The notes: a model not told the origin generated them from the sequence alone. 23,885 nucleotides of DNA from CAYTED01 sp964537075 (GCA_964537075.1 CAZIBB010000010.1:1-23885), one strand, 5' to 3'. Numbered from the stretch's first letter, positions 1-6,214 are shown. Numbers and translations are program-made.

Positions 1-26
1 TCATGATTTTTAGCGGCAATTTATCG

Positions 27-713
27 TTAACTGATCAGGTTCCAGATCATGCGGTAGAGGGTCTTGATGCCGGTCCAGAGGCTTTGCTTGTGAATTTTCC
101 CCATGGAGTATTCGGTATAGAGCACTTGGATGGGGATTTCTCGGTATTTGAGTTTATACAGGTAGATTTCTCTGATGACTTCGCTGTCGTATTCGTAGCG
201 GTCGGTTTGGGTATTGATGACTTCGGCGGCGTGCCGGGAGTAGGCTCGGAATCCGCTTTGACTGTCGGTGACGTAGAGGCCGTAGAGATACCAGGTGATG
301 AGATTGCCGATCTTATTGTGCCAAATCTTGTACCAAGGCATGCCTGACGGATCAATGAGCCGTGATCCGAGCACGACATCGCAGTGAGATTTCTCGATCG
401 GTTCGATGAGTTTTTTGATATCACCTGGATCATGCTGTCCGTCGCCATCCATGGTGACGATGATGTCGGCGCCGAGAAGTTTCGCCGCCTCGATACCGGT
501 TTTCGTCGCGGCTCCTTTGCCACGATTGAGTTTATGACGAAGTACGGTGATACCGGTTCGTTTCGCTTTCTCGAATGTGTCATCGGCACTCCCATCATCG
601 ACGACGATGATATTTTCATAGCCGGCATTTCGTATGCTCGCGATAACCTCTTCGATCACGGTCGATTCATGGTAGGCAGGGATGACGATAAATGTATTTT
701 TTTGGCTTTCCAT
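27..713 (-). CDS. GT2 glycosyltransferase, polyprenyl/dolichyl-phosphate mannose (or glucose) synthase-like
   Basis: This 228-residue protein is a soluble GT-A fold enzyme with no membrane segment. Seen: the N-terminal strand FIVIPAYHE, the nucleotide-binding DDGS at residues 39-42, LNRGKGAATKTG at about 62-73, the metal-binding DGDGQHD at 89-95, and LGSRL near 115. This pattern is typical of DPM1-like enzymes, which move a sugar from a nucleotide sugar to a polyprenyl phosphate on the cytoplasmic face of the membrane. The length suits the family's short form. It is divergent from the next gene. A consensus-like promoter ends 6 nt before the ATG, so the message is probably leaderless. The sugar is unknown; mannose and glucose are both possible. 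Its natural partners would be the GT-C enzymes further along, which use such lipid-linked sugars. Another leftward gene may start at base 4, but only two codons are visible. Confidence 0.9.
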   Translation of the reverse strand: MESQKNTFIVIPAYHESTVIEEVIASIRNAGYENIIVVDDGSADDTFEKAKRTGITVLRHKLNRGKGAATKTGIEAAKLLGADIIVTMDGDGQHDPGDIKKLIEPIEKSHCDVVLGSRLIDPSGMPWYKIWHNKIGNLITWYLYGLYVTDSQSGFRAYSRHAAEVINTQTDRYEYDSEVIREIYLYKLKYREIPIQVLYTEYSMGKIHKQSLWTGIKTLYRMIWNLIS

Positions 714-719
714 AGGGGT

Positions 720-748
720 ATTATACTGTGACTTTTAAAAGCTGGCAA
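720..748 (-). promoter_or_regulatory. Sigma70-type promoter for the leftward GT2, probably leaderless
   Basis: Read on the minus strand, TTGCCA (748-743) is followed by a 17-bp spacer and a perfect TATAAT (725-720). The ATG begins at 713, only 6 nt past the -10 box, which places the expected transcription start at or next to the start codon. No ribosome binding site fits in that gap. This implies a leaderless mRNA; the transcription start itself is inferred. Confidence 0.7.
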
Positions 749-782
749 TACGCTATTTTTCACAGGGTAGGGTGGACTGTTG

Positions 783-811
783 TTGCCATGAGGCTGATTC
801 TCCTCTAAAAT
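783..811 (+). promoter_or_regulatory. Sigma70-type promoter for the rightward GT2
   Basis: TTGCCA (783-788), a 17-bp spacer and TAAAAT (806-811). The -35 box and spacer length are identical to those of the divergent promoter 35 bp away. The predicted transcription start is near 818. That leaves a leader of about 30 nt to the ATG at 848, or about 12 nt to the upstream ATG at 830. Confidence 0.6.
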
Positions 812-847
812 AAAGGCACAATCATATAAATGATATTTACTTGCGTT

Positions 848-1786
848 ATGGATCAAAAACCGTATCTGTCTGTTGTCGTACCTCTGTATAATGAAGAGGG
901 GAATGTAAAAGAATTGCATCGACGCATCGCCGAAAGTCTTCGTAATATCGGGCGGCCGTTCGAGATAGTGTTCGTCGATGACGGATCGCGGGACAAGACG
1001 CTTTGGATGTGCCAGGAGTTGTCTCCCCTGAAGCTCGTCGTATTCCGGAAGAACTTCGGGCAGACGGCGGCTTTCGATGCGGGCATCAAGGCGGCGGAAG
1101 GTGAAATTATCATTACGATTGATGGCGATCTGCAGAATGACCCGGATGACATCCCGCTCCTCCTCGCTAAGATGAGTGAGGGATTCGATGTGGTATCCGG
1201 CTGGCGTTTCAAGCGGAAGGACAGTTTCATGAAGCGATTTTTTTCCCGTGGGGCGAATATGCTTCGATCAATTCTGATCAAGGATGATATACATGATTCA
1301 GGGTGTAGTTTGAAAGCGTACCGCCGAGAGTGTTTCCAGGATATCGACCTCTTCGGGGAAATGCATCGATTTATTCCGGCCCTTCTTCAGCTTGAGGGAT
1401 TTCGCGTTGGCGAGGTGAAGGTTTCGCATTACCCGCGCCTTCATGGAGTGACCAAATACAATTGGAAGCGCGCGGTGAAGGGGTTTGTGGATATGATCGC
1501 TATCTGGTTTTGGCGGAATTATTCGTATCGACCACTCCATCTCTTCGGTGGTGCGGGTATGACGCTTTCGGTCATTGGAACAGGGATACTCTTATGGATG
1601 CTCGTGGAGAAAATAGTGTTTCACGCTTCGATCGGTGATCGTCTCTGGCCACTCGTAGGTATTTTTTGCGTATTGATGGGAGTGCAACTCTTCGTCGCGG
1701 GACTGCTCGCGGATATCATCGTACGGAACTATTATCAGCTCCATAAGCGGATGAATTATGCCATTCGCGAAACACGAATACAATAA
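848..1786 (+). CDS. GT2 glycosyltransferase with C-terminal membrane hairpin (GtrB/DPM1-like)
   Basis: A 312-residue GT2 enzyme. Seen: LSVVVPLYNEE at residues 7-17, DDGSRDKT at 44-51, DGDLQNDPDD at 92-101, the acceptor-side RLHGVTKYN near 197-205, and two hydrophobic segments at about 235-253 and 266-290. This layout matches bactoprenol-phosphate glucosyltransferases such as GtrB and related ArnC/DPM1-type enzymes, which make polyprenyl-phosphate sugars at the inner face of the membrane. I prefer the ATG at 848 because it places the first beta-strand at the usual distance from the N-terminus. An in-frame ATG at 830 would add MIFTCV, but the AAAGG upstream of it lies before or at the predicted transcription start. 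The likely product is a lipid-linked sugar donor for GT-C enzymes. The exact sugar cannot be read from sequence. Confidence 0.9.
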   Translation: MDQKPYLSVVVPLYNEEGNVKELHRRIAESLRNIGRPFEIVFVDDGSRDKTLWMCQELSPLKLVVFRKNFGQTAAFDAGIKAAEGEIIITIDGDLQNDPDDIPLLLAKMSEGFDVVSGWRFKRKDSFMKRFFSRGANMLRSILIKDDIHDSGCSLKAYRRECFQDIDLFGEMHRFIPALLQLEGFRVGEVKVSHYPRLHGVTKYNWKRAVKGFVDMIAIWFWRNYSYRPLHLFGGAGMTLSVIGTGILLWMLVEKIVFHASIGDRLWPLVGIFCVLMGVQLFVAGLLADIIVRNYYQLHKRMNYAIRETRIQ

Positions 1787-1796
1787 TGGAAAAAAG

Positions 1797-1945
1797 CACA
1801 GAACAGAAAGCACAAATCCGTCAGCTGACGGACCAAACAAAACACAGAGTCCAATAAACAAATAAGATAATAGAGGAAGAATTGATTTTGTGTTTTGAAA
1901 ATTATGGTTTGTTTGGTCTTTGTGTAATGGGTTTTGTGTTTTCAT
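1797..1945. repeat. Inverted pair of a 7-bp-phased CAAANNN repeat around a 16-bp palindrome
   Basis: The left part is A/C-rich and the right part T/G-rich. CAAA starts fall at 1813, 1834, 1838 and 1859, so steps are 21, 4 and 21. Read on the minus strand, the right part (1881-1945) shows CAAA steps of 14, 7, 4, 14 and 7. Arms that pair: GACCAAACAAA (1831-1841) with TTTGTTTGGTC (1908-1918), and CAAAACACA (1838-1846) with TGTGTTTTG (1889-1897). TCCGTCAGCTGACGGA (1817-1832) is a perfect 16-bp palindrome. The minus-strand right half closely resembles the repeat at 4916-4969, including the CAAAGA(T)CCAAACAAA core. Confidence 0.7.
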
Positions 1946-1961
1946 AAGCACTAGTTATAAA
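1934..1961 (+). promoter_or_regulatory. Probable promoter for UDP-glucose dehydrogenase
   Basis: TTGTGT (1934-1939), a 16-bp spacer and TATAAA (1956-1961). The ATG at 1968 follows after 6 nt, the same distance as for the leftward GT2 gene, so this message may also be leaderless. The -35 box lies in the edge of the preceding repeat. It is weaker than the 720-811 promoters. Confidence 0.4.
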
Positions 1962-1967
1962 AATATT

Positions 1968-3275
1968 ATGAAGTTGGCATTCATCGGGACGGGATATGTC
2001 GGATTGGTGACGGGGGCGTGCATGGCGGAATTGGGACACACGATAGTCTGCGCCGATATTGACAAGAAAAAGATCGCCAAGCTGAAAAAAGGAGTGATGC
2101 CGATCTATGAACTCGGCCTCGAGGAATTGGTGGAGAAAAACGTGAAGGAGGGACGTCTGTCATTCACCTCATCCATCAGCGAGGCGATGAAGTCTGCCGA
2201 GGTTGTGTTCAGTGCAGTCGGTACGCCGGAAGACAAGAAGACGGGAAAGGCGGATATGCAGTATGTTCATGCCGTCGCCGAGACCTTCGCGAAAAATCTT
2301 CATGGATATAAGATCCTCGTGAATAAATCGACGGTGCCGATCGGAACGGCCGATCAGGTGTGGGATATCATCACACATGCGAGCAAAGGGAAATATGAAT
2401 TTGATGTGGTATCGAATCCGGAATTTCTCCGTGAGGGGGCGGCGATAAAGGATTTTCTCAATCCGGACCGTGTCGTGTTGGGTGTGTCGTCGGAGCGCGC
2501 CAAGGAAATTATGGAAAAAATCTATCGCCCTATCGCCCGTGCGGGACGGCCGGTGATGGTGACGGATATCCGGAGCGCCGAATTGATCAAGTACGCTTCC
2601 AATGCCTTTCTCGCGGTGAAGATCACTTTCGCGAATGAGATGGCGAATTTCTGCGAGCTTTCGGGTGCCAATATCAAGGAAGTGGCCAAGGGGATGGGAG
2701 CGGACAGTCGTATCGGTTCACGATTCCTCTATGCGGGTATCGGTTATGGCGGATCATGTTTCCCGAAAGATGTGCAGGCGCTTATGGAAACCGGCAAGGA
2801 ATATGATTTTGATTTTTCTATCATAAGTGCGGCCGATAAAGTAAATGACATGCAGAAACTCCGTCCGATTGAGTTGTTGAAGAAGCAATATAAGAGTTTG
2901 AAAGGGAAAACAATTGCCATCTGGGGACTGTCTTTCAAGCCGCGTACCGATGATGTCCGTGAGGCTCCAGCCCGATATATCATTGAAGCGCTTCTGAAGG
3001 CAGGAGCGAAGGTAAAGGCTTTTGACCCGGTGGCGATGGAGAATTTCAAGCTTTCCTTTCCTGACAAGCGGGTGAAATATACGGAGCATGCGTACGACGC
3101 CGCCTTGGGAGCGGATGCGCTTGTCGTTTGTACCGAATGGGATGAATTCCGTACGGTGGAATATCCCGAGCTCGTATCGCGTATGAAAGAGCGTGTCATC
3201 GTTGATGGCCGAAATATTTTCGAACGTCGCGAGGCGGAGGCTGAAGGATTTGTGTATTTTGGTATTGGAGTCTAG
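1968..3275 (+). CDS. ugd: UDP-glucose 6-dehydrogenase
   Basis: A 435-residue member of the UDP-glucose/GDP-mannose dehydrogenase family. It oxidises UDP-glucose to UDP-glucuronate with two NAD+. Seen: the N-terminal Rossmann motif GTGYVGLVTG, STVPIGTAD, the NPEFLREGAA active-site segment, the conserved lysine in LIKYASNAFLAVK, the catalytic cysteine in GGSCFPKD at residue 264, and the C-terminal domain signature WGLSFKPRTDDVREAP. All catalytic elements are present and the length is normal. I chose the ATG at 1968 because MKLAFIGTGY starts the Rossmann strand directly; upstream codons run into repeat DNA. UDP-glucuronate is the entry point for uronic acids in surface glycans, which fits the two GH28 genes in this window. 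UDP-mannose-type substrates are less likely but not excluded. Confidence 0.95.
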   Translation: MKLAFIGTGYVGLVTGACMAELGHTIVCADIDKKKIAKLKKGVMPIYELGLEELVEKNVKEGRLSFTSSISEAMKSAEVVFSAVGTPEDKKTGKADMQYVHAVAETFAKNLHGYKILVNKSTVPIGTADQVWDIITHASKGKYEFDVVSNPEFLREGAAIKDFLNPDRVVLGVSSERAKEIMEKIYRPIARAGRPVMVTDIRSAELIKYASNAFLAVKITFANEMANFCELSGANIKEVAKGMGADSRIGSRFLYAGIGYGGSCFPKDVQALMETGKEYDFDFSIISAADKVNDMQKLRPIELLKKQYKSLKGKTIAIWGLSFKPRTDDVREAPARYIIEALLKAGAKVKAFDPVAMENFKLSFPDKRVKYTEHAYDAALGADALVVCTEWDEFRTVEYPELVSRMKERVIVDGRNIFERREAEAEGFVYFGIGV

Positions 3276-3283
3276 CAAACCGT

Positions 3284-3365
3284 GTATTACGTATTTTGTA
3301 TTGAGTATTATGTATGGGGGAGGGGAAATAGTATTATGTATCTGGTATTAAGTAGTTTGTATGGG
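3284..3365 (+). repeat. Two tandem arrays of five degenerate GTATNNN heptamers
   Basis: Array one occupies 3284-3318 and array two 3331-3365. Every unit begins with GTAT in exact 7-bp phase, except one GTAG at 3352. Both arrays end in GTATGGG followed by purine-rich DNA. The 12-mer AGTATTATGTAT is repeated at 3304-3315 and 3330-3341. The start codon of the four-helix-bundle gene (3361) lies inside the last unit of array two. Confidence 0.8.
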
Positions 3366-3741
3366 AGAAAAGATTCGTTCGTTTACTGATTTGAATGCCT
3401 GGCGTGAAGCGCATGCTCTCGTGCTGGATGTATATGCCATTACAAAATTATTTCCGAAAGATGAATTATTTGCCCTTACAAGTCAGATGCGTCGTTGCGT
3501 GATATCAATAGATTCCAACATCGCGGAAGGATTTAGTCGGAACAGTGCAAAGGATAAATTGCAATTCTATGCAATTGCTCTTGGATCGGTTACTGAAATT
3601 CAGAGTCAACTTTTGGTCGCTCGTGATTTGAAATATATTTCTGGTGAAAAGTTTAAAAAAATTGCTGATCAGACAGTGCTCGTTGGCAAACTCATTAATG
3701 GAATGAAAAAGTCCGTTTCAGATAGGCCTCGGAATACATGA
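3361..3741 (+). CDS. Four-helix-bundle protein, 23S rRNA intervening-sequence (IVP) family
   Basis: A 126-residue helical protein of the S23/IVP family. Seen: FTDLNAWREAHAL at about residues 8-20, FPKDELFALTSQMRR at 31-45, NIAEGFSR at 53-60, GSVTEIQSQL at 75-84 and the C-terminal helix VGKLINGMKK. Family members are encoded within intervening sequences of some 23S rRNA genes and also as stand-alone genes; they are related to the Avd accessory protein of diversity-generating retroelements. Their biochemical role is not settled. Length is normal. No Shine-Dalgarno is visible; the ATG lies in a GTATNNN repeat unit. It interrupts an otherwise glycan-related gene row and is enclosed by inverted repeats, so it probably arrived as a unit unrelated to its neighbours. 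There is no 23S rRNA in the window. Confidence 0.88.
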   Translation: MGEKIRSFTDLNAWREAHALVLDVYAITKLFPKDELFALTSQMRRCVISIDSNIAEGFSRNSAKDKLQFYAIALGSVTEIQSQLLVARDLKYISGEKFKKIADQTVLVGKLINGMKKSVSDRPRNT

Positions 3742-3768
3742 TACGAAATACTTGATACTTAATACAGC
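3734..3768 (-). repeat. Right-hand array of five ATACNNN heptamers
   Basis: Five 7-bp units, each beginning ATAC, are the reverse complement of the GTATNNN pattern on the left. The array overlaps the last codons and stop of the four-helix-bundle gene (3739-3741) and ends 5 bp before the next gene's ATG (3773). Confidence 0.75.
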
Positions 3769-3772
3769 AAAC

Positions 3773-4972
3773 ATGAAGGTACTTTTTTTGAATTACGAAT
3801 ATCCGCCGCTCGGGGGCGGGGCGGGGAATGCGACGCAGTATCTATTGCGCGAGTATTCGCATATTCCGGATGTCTTGGTGCACCTCGTGACATCGTCGGT
3901 GGATGAATCGGAACATATCGTTTCGGTCGCTCCGAATATTATGGTGCACTCGATACCGGTCGGCAAGAACGGAAAGAATCTTCATTTCCAGTCATCGATC
4001 GATCTCCTCCGATATTCATGGCGTGGGTTTTGGTATGCGAATAGTCTTTTGCGGAAAGAGCGATTTGATGTGGTGCATGCATTCTTTTCGGTGCCGTGCG
4101 GGTTTATGGCGATGATACTTTCACTTCGGTATCGCGTGCCGTATATCGTATCGCTTCGTGGGGCGGATGTCCCCGGATATAGCGAACGGTTTACGGGTAT
4201 GTATATTTTTCTCCGCCCGCTCATACGGTTCATCTGGAGTCGTTCGGCGAGGGTGGTGTCAAATAGCGCCGGACTCCGGACACTCGCCCTTGAGACGAAC
4301 GCGAAGCAGATAATCGATACGATTCCGAATGGCATCGATATTTCCGAATTCAAACCGGATGTCGCTCGTGAGACAGACGGGATTTTCCGCATACTCTGCG
4401 TGTCGCGCATCACACCTCGCAAAGGTATCCGATACCTGATCGAGGGGTTTGATTTGCTTCAGAAGAAATGTCAGGCGAGGATGGAACTTTGGATTATCGG
4501 CGAGGGGGATGAACTCGTATCGCTTCGCGAGCTCGCGCAGTCGCTTAGGCTTCATGCATCGGTGAAATTCTTCGGTCGGATGGAGCATAGAAGGCTCGCT
4601 TCATTTTATAGTCTCGCGGATGTGTTCGTACTCCCGTCACTCAATGAGGGGATGAGCAACACTTTGCTCGAGGCGCTGGCTTCAGGACTTCCGATCATCG
4701 CGACGGTAACCGGAGGAACAGAAGAGCTTGTGGGCGATGGCGAGAATGGTCTCTTTATCGAGAAGCAATCAGCTCCAGATATTGCATCGAAGCTTGAGAA
4801 AATTCTTCTTGATGAAGAGCTTCGGAAGAAGATGGGCGAAGCGAGTCGCGCTCGCGCGGAGCGGATGAGCTGGGAGAGTGTGGCCTCGCAGTATGTTTCG
4901 TTCTACGAAAAAACACAAAACTCAAATCACAAAGATCCAAACAAAACTCAAATCACAAATTCCAAAAACTAA
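3773..4972 (+). CDS. GT4-family glycosyltransferase
   Basis: A 399-residue GT-B fold retaining transferase of the PimA/WcaL type. Seen: the N-terminal YEYPPLGGGAGN loop, SLRGADVPGY at about 127-136, PNGIDISEF at 185-193, the second Rossmann domain opening ILCVSRITPRKG at 207-218, and the nucleotide-sugar EX7E motif in EGMSNTLLEALASG (Glu292 and Glu300). It probably adds a sugar from a nucleotide donor to a lipid-linked or polysaccharide acceptor in the cytoplasm. The ATG at 3773 is chosen because MKVLFLNYEYPP is the normal family start; upstream codons are repeat DNA. The last 20 or so residues (from about 4910) are Asn/Lys/Thr/Gln-rich and encoded by the CAAANNN repeat. They are probably an accidental extension, not a domain. 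Seven nt separate it from the next ATG. Confidence 0.9.
   Translation: MKVLFLNYEYPPLGGGAGNATQYLLREYSHIPDVLVHLVTSSVDESEHIVSVAPNIMVHSIPVGKNGKNLHFQSSIDLLRYSWRGFWYANSLLRKERFDVVHAFFSVPCGFMAMILSLRYRVPYIVSLRGADVPGYSERFTGMYIFLRPLIRFIWSRSARVVSNSAGLRTLALETNAKQIIDTIPNGIDISEFKPDVARETDGIFRILCVSRITPRKGIRYLIEGFDLLQKKCQARMELWIIGEGDELVSLRELAQSLRLHASVKFFGRMEHRRLASFYSLADVFVLPSLNEGMSNTLLEALASGLPIIATVTGGTEELVGDGENGLFIEKQSAPDIASKLEKILLDEELRKKMGEASRARAERMSWESVASQYVSFYEKTQNSNHKDPNKTQITNSKN
4916..4969 (+). repeat. 7-bp-phased CAAANNN repeat fused to the end of the GT4 gene
   Basis: CAAA starts fall at 4916, 4923, 4930, 4938, 4942, 4949, 4956 and 4963, giving steps of 7, 7, 8, 4, 7, 7 and 7. The 19-mer ACAAAACTCAAATCACAAA is repeated exactly at 4915-4933 and 4941-4959. 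The repeat is read through by the GT4 frame and ends just before that gene's stop. It is the same family as the inverted pair at 1797-1945. Confidence 0.8.
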
Positions 4973-4979
4973 TCCCGAT

Positions 4980-5915
4980 ATGAAAAAGAGAATTCTGTTT
5001 TTGGCGAAGATTGCCATCGGTGCCGGGTTGATATTCTGGCTGATTCAGAAGGTGAATTGGGGGGTGGTGCTTGAAGAGTTGCGCGAGGTATCGCCAGTAT
5101 TTATTCTTCTCTATATTGCGCTTCAGCTTTCGGGGAATTTCATTTCGGCGAGGAAATGGCAGGTGATCGCCGAGCATAAGCATCAGGAACTTCATTTCAC
5201 ACTGAAGGAAGGATTTTTCACCTATCTTACCGGAGCATTTATCAATAATTTCCTGCCATCGACCATCGGGGGGGATGCGTATCGCGGATTGTGGCTTGCG
5301 AAGAAAACCGAGGCCAAAGCCGCATCGATTTCGACCGTGGTGTTTGATCGCTTTATCGGACTGTGGACAACCGCCATTCTCGCACTTGTTTTTTCTTTTC
5401 CACTCTGGAAATATTTTTCTTCCGATATCGCCGTTCAGCTGACTTTTTCCGCGCTCATCATATTCCTTCTCGCGGATCTTTTCATCACCTACGCATATTT
5501 TCAGGCGTGGTTTCACCATTTCATTTCCTTCCTTCCATTCAGGATCCGTCGTCTGATCGAGGAGGTGATTGGCTTTACGAAAAAGGGAATCTGGACCAAG
5601 GGGAGCCTCTATTCGGCGCTGTTCGCCTTCGTCGGAATCGCGCTTACGAATTATGCGCTTTTCTTCGCGCTCGGAAAGGATATCAGTTTTCTTCCGTATC
5701 TCTCAGTGATCTTCATCGTGACGATTATTTCGAGCGTGCCTCTTTCCATAAACAATATCGGCATCAAGGAGTGGGCGTACTTCACTTTCTTCCCGCTGAT
5801 CGGAGTGGCGCCGGAGTCGGCGGTGACCGTCGCCATTCTCTCTCGTTTTCTCCAAATGCTTATATCTTTTATCGCCTTGCCGCAGTATCTGAGAGAGGGA
5901 AGTGAGAAGAAATAG
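4980..5915 (+). CDS. Lysylphosphatidylglycerol synthase TM-region / UPF0104-type integral membrane protein
   Basis: A 311-residue polytopic membrane protein with about seven or eight hydrophobic segments. Seen: the family hallmarks NNFLPSTIGGDAYR at 89-102, VFDRFIGLW at 122-130 and the late NNIGIKEW. These match the LPG_synthase_TM family (COG0392), which includes the flippase half of MprF and stand-alone proteins often found in glycan and lipid clusters. No soluble lysyl-transfer domain is present, so it is not a full MprF. A role in moving or handling a lipid-linked intermediate is inference from the family and the neighbours. The ATG at 4980 starts MKKRILFLAK; the upstream in-frame extension is repeat-encoded and rejected. 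It lies 7 nt after the GT4 gene, so the two are probably cotranscribed. Confidence 0.85.
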   Translation: MKKRILFLAKIAIGAGLIFWLIQKVNWGVVLEELREVSPVFILLYIALQLSGNFISARKWQVIAEHKHQELHFTLKEGFFTYLTGAFINNFLPSTIGGDAYRGLWLAKKTEAKAASISTVVFDRFIGLWTTAILALVFSFPLWKYFSSDIAVQLTFSALIIFLLADLFITYAYFQAWFHHFISFLPFRIRRLIEEVIGFTKKGIWTKGSLYSALFAFVGIALTNYALFFALGKDISFLPYLSVIFIVTIISSVPLSINNIGIKEWAYFTFFPLIGVAPESAVTVAILSRFLQMLISFIALPQYLREGSEKK

Positions 5916-5963
5916 ATTTCTTTTCGAACTTAGACTCATTTTTTATACAAATTTTTCTCCATA

Positions 5964-5987
5964 CTTTTCTTTGTCCACAAAGAAAAG
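5964..5987. repeat. 11-bp perfect palindrome with 2-nt loop
   Basis: CTTTTCTTTGT (5964-5974) and ACAAAGAAAAG (5977-5987) are exact reverse complements around CC. It is followed by GTAACAAAAGAAA. No T-run follows on either strand at the right distance, so it is not a typical terminator. Confidence 0.7.
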
Positions 5988-6017
5988 GTAACAAAAGAAA
6001 TTCTCTCCTGCGAACGA

Positions 6018-6120
6018 ATCGAGAAATTCGGGCTTACCTGATGGAATTCTCCATGGAGCGTTTCACTTCCTCTCTATGGAGCATTCTCTCCTCTCTAGTA
6101 AGCCTCGAATTTCTTGCGAT
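6018..6120. repeat. Long imperfect inverted repeat with internal palindrome
   Basis: The left arm 6018-6037 pairs with the right arm 6098-6120 over 20 bp, allowing a 2-nt and a 1-nt insertion in the right arm. The shared core is AGAAATTCG plus GGCTTAC. CTCCATGGAG (6049-6058), a perfect palindrome, lies between the arms. The whole could form a cruciform about 100 bp long. Confidence 0.6.
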
Positions 6121-6158
6121 TTTTATCGCGCGGAGCCCCGCAGGACAAAATCAGAATA

Positions 6159-6205
6159 AAAAACAACGGTTGTTCCGCTTTTTGAGCGGTGCGTCCGCTG
6201 TTTTT
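6159..6205 (+). terminator. Probable intrinsic terminator for the rightward genes
   Basis: AAAAACAACGG (6159-6169) pairs with CCGCTGTTTTT (6195-6205) at 10 of 11 positions. A 5-bp inner stem CCGCT/AGCGG (6175-6189) sits in the loop. The right arm ends in a T-run. This suits termination of transcription coming from the 4980-5915 gene. Confidence 0.5.
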
Positions 6206-6214
6206 AAAAATTAG

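Larger units (their letters stand above)
3284..3768. mobile_element. Candidate small element: four-helix-bundle gene bracketed by inverted heptamer arrays
   Basis: The gene at 3361-3741 is enclosed by arrays of GTATNNN units on the left (3284-3318 and 3331-3365) and by the reverse complement, ATACNNN units, on the right (3734-3768). The outer left 32 bp (3284-3315) and the right 32 bp (3734-3765) form an inverted repeat with 25 of 32 positions matching. No transposase and no target-site duplication are seen. Calling it mobile is inference from the terminal inverted-repeat layout. Confidence 0.4.

Noticed and set aside
1..26. Start of a further leftward gene at base 4 (ATG on the minus strand)
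   Set aside because: Only two codons are inside the window and no ribosome binding site is seen, so it cannot be supported.
1920..1967. Longer N-terminus for UDP-glucose dehydrogenase
   Set aside because: It would precede the Rossmann strand with repeat-encoded residues, and the likely -10 box lies inside it.
3284..3768. Short phased repeats as a CRISPR-like array
   Set aside because: Units are 7 bp, contiguous and degenerate, with no spacers of constant length, and no cas genes are present.
4878..4979. Longer N-terminus for the membrane protein at 4980
   Set aside because: The extra codons are the out-of-frame CAAANNN repeat and the end of the GT4 gene; the membrane helix begins naturally after the ATG at 4980.
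5964..5987. Palindrome as a rho-independent terminator
   Set aside because: No T-run follows the stem on either strand at the usual distance; better terminators lie at 6159-6237.
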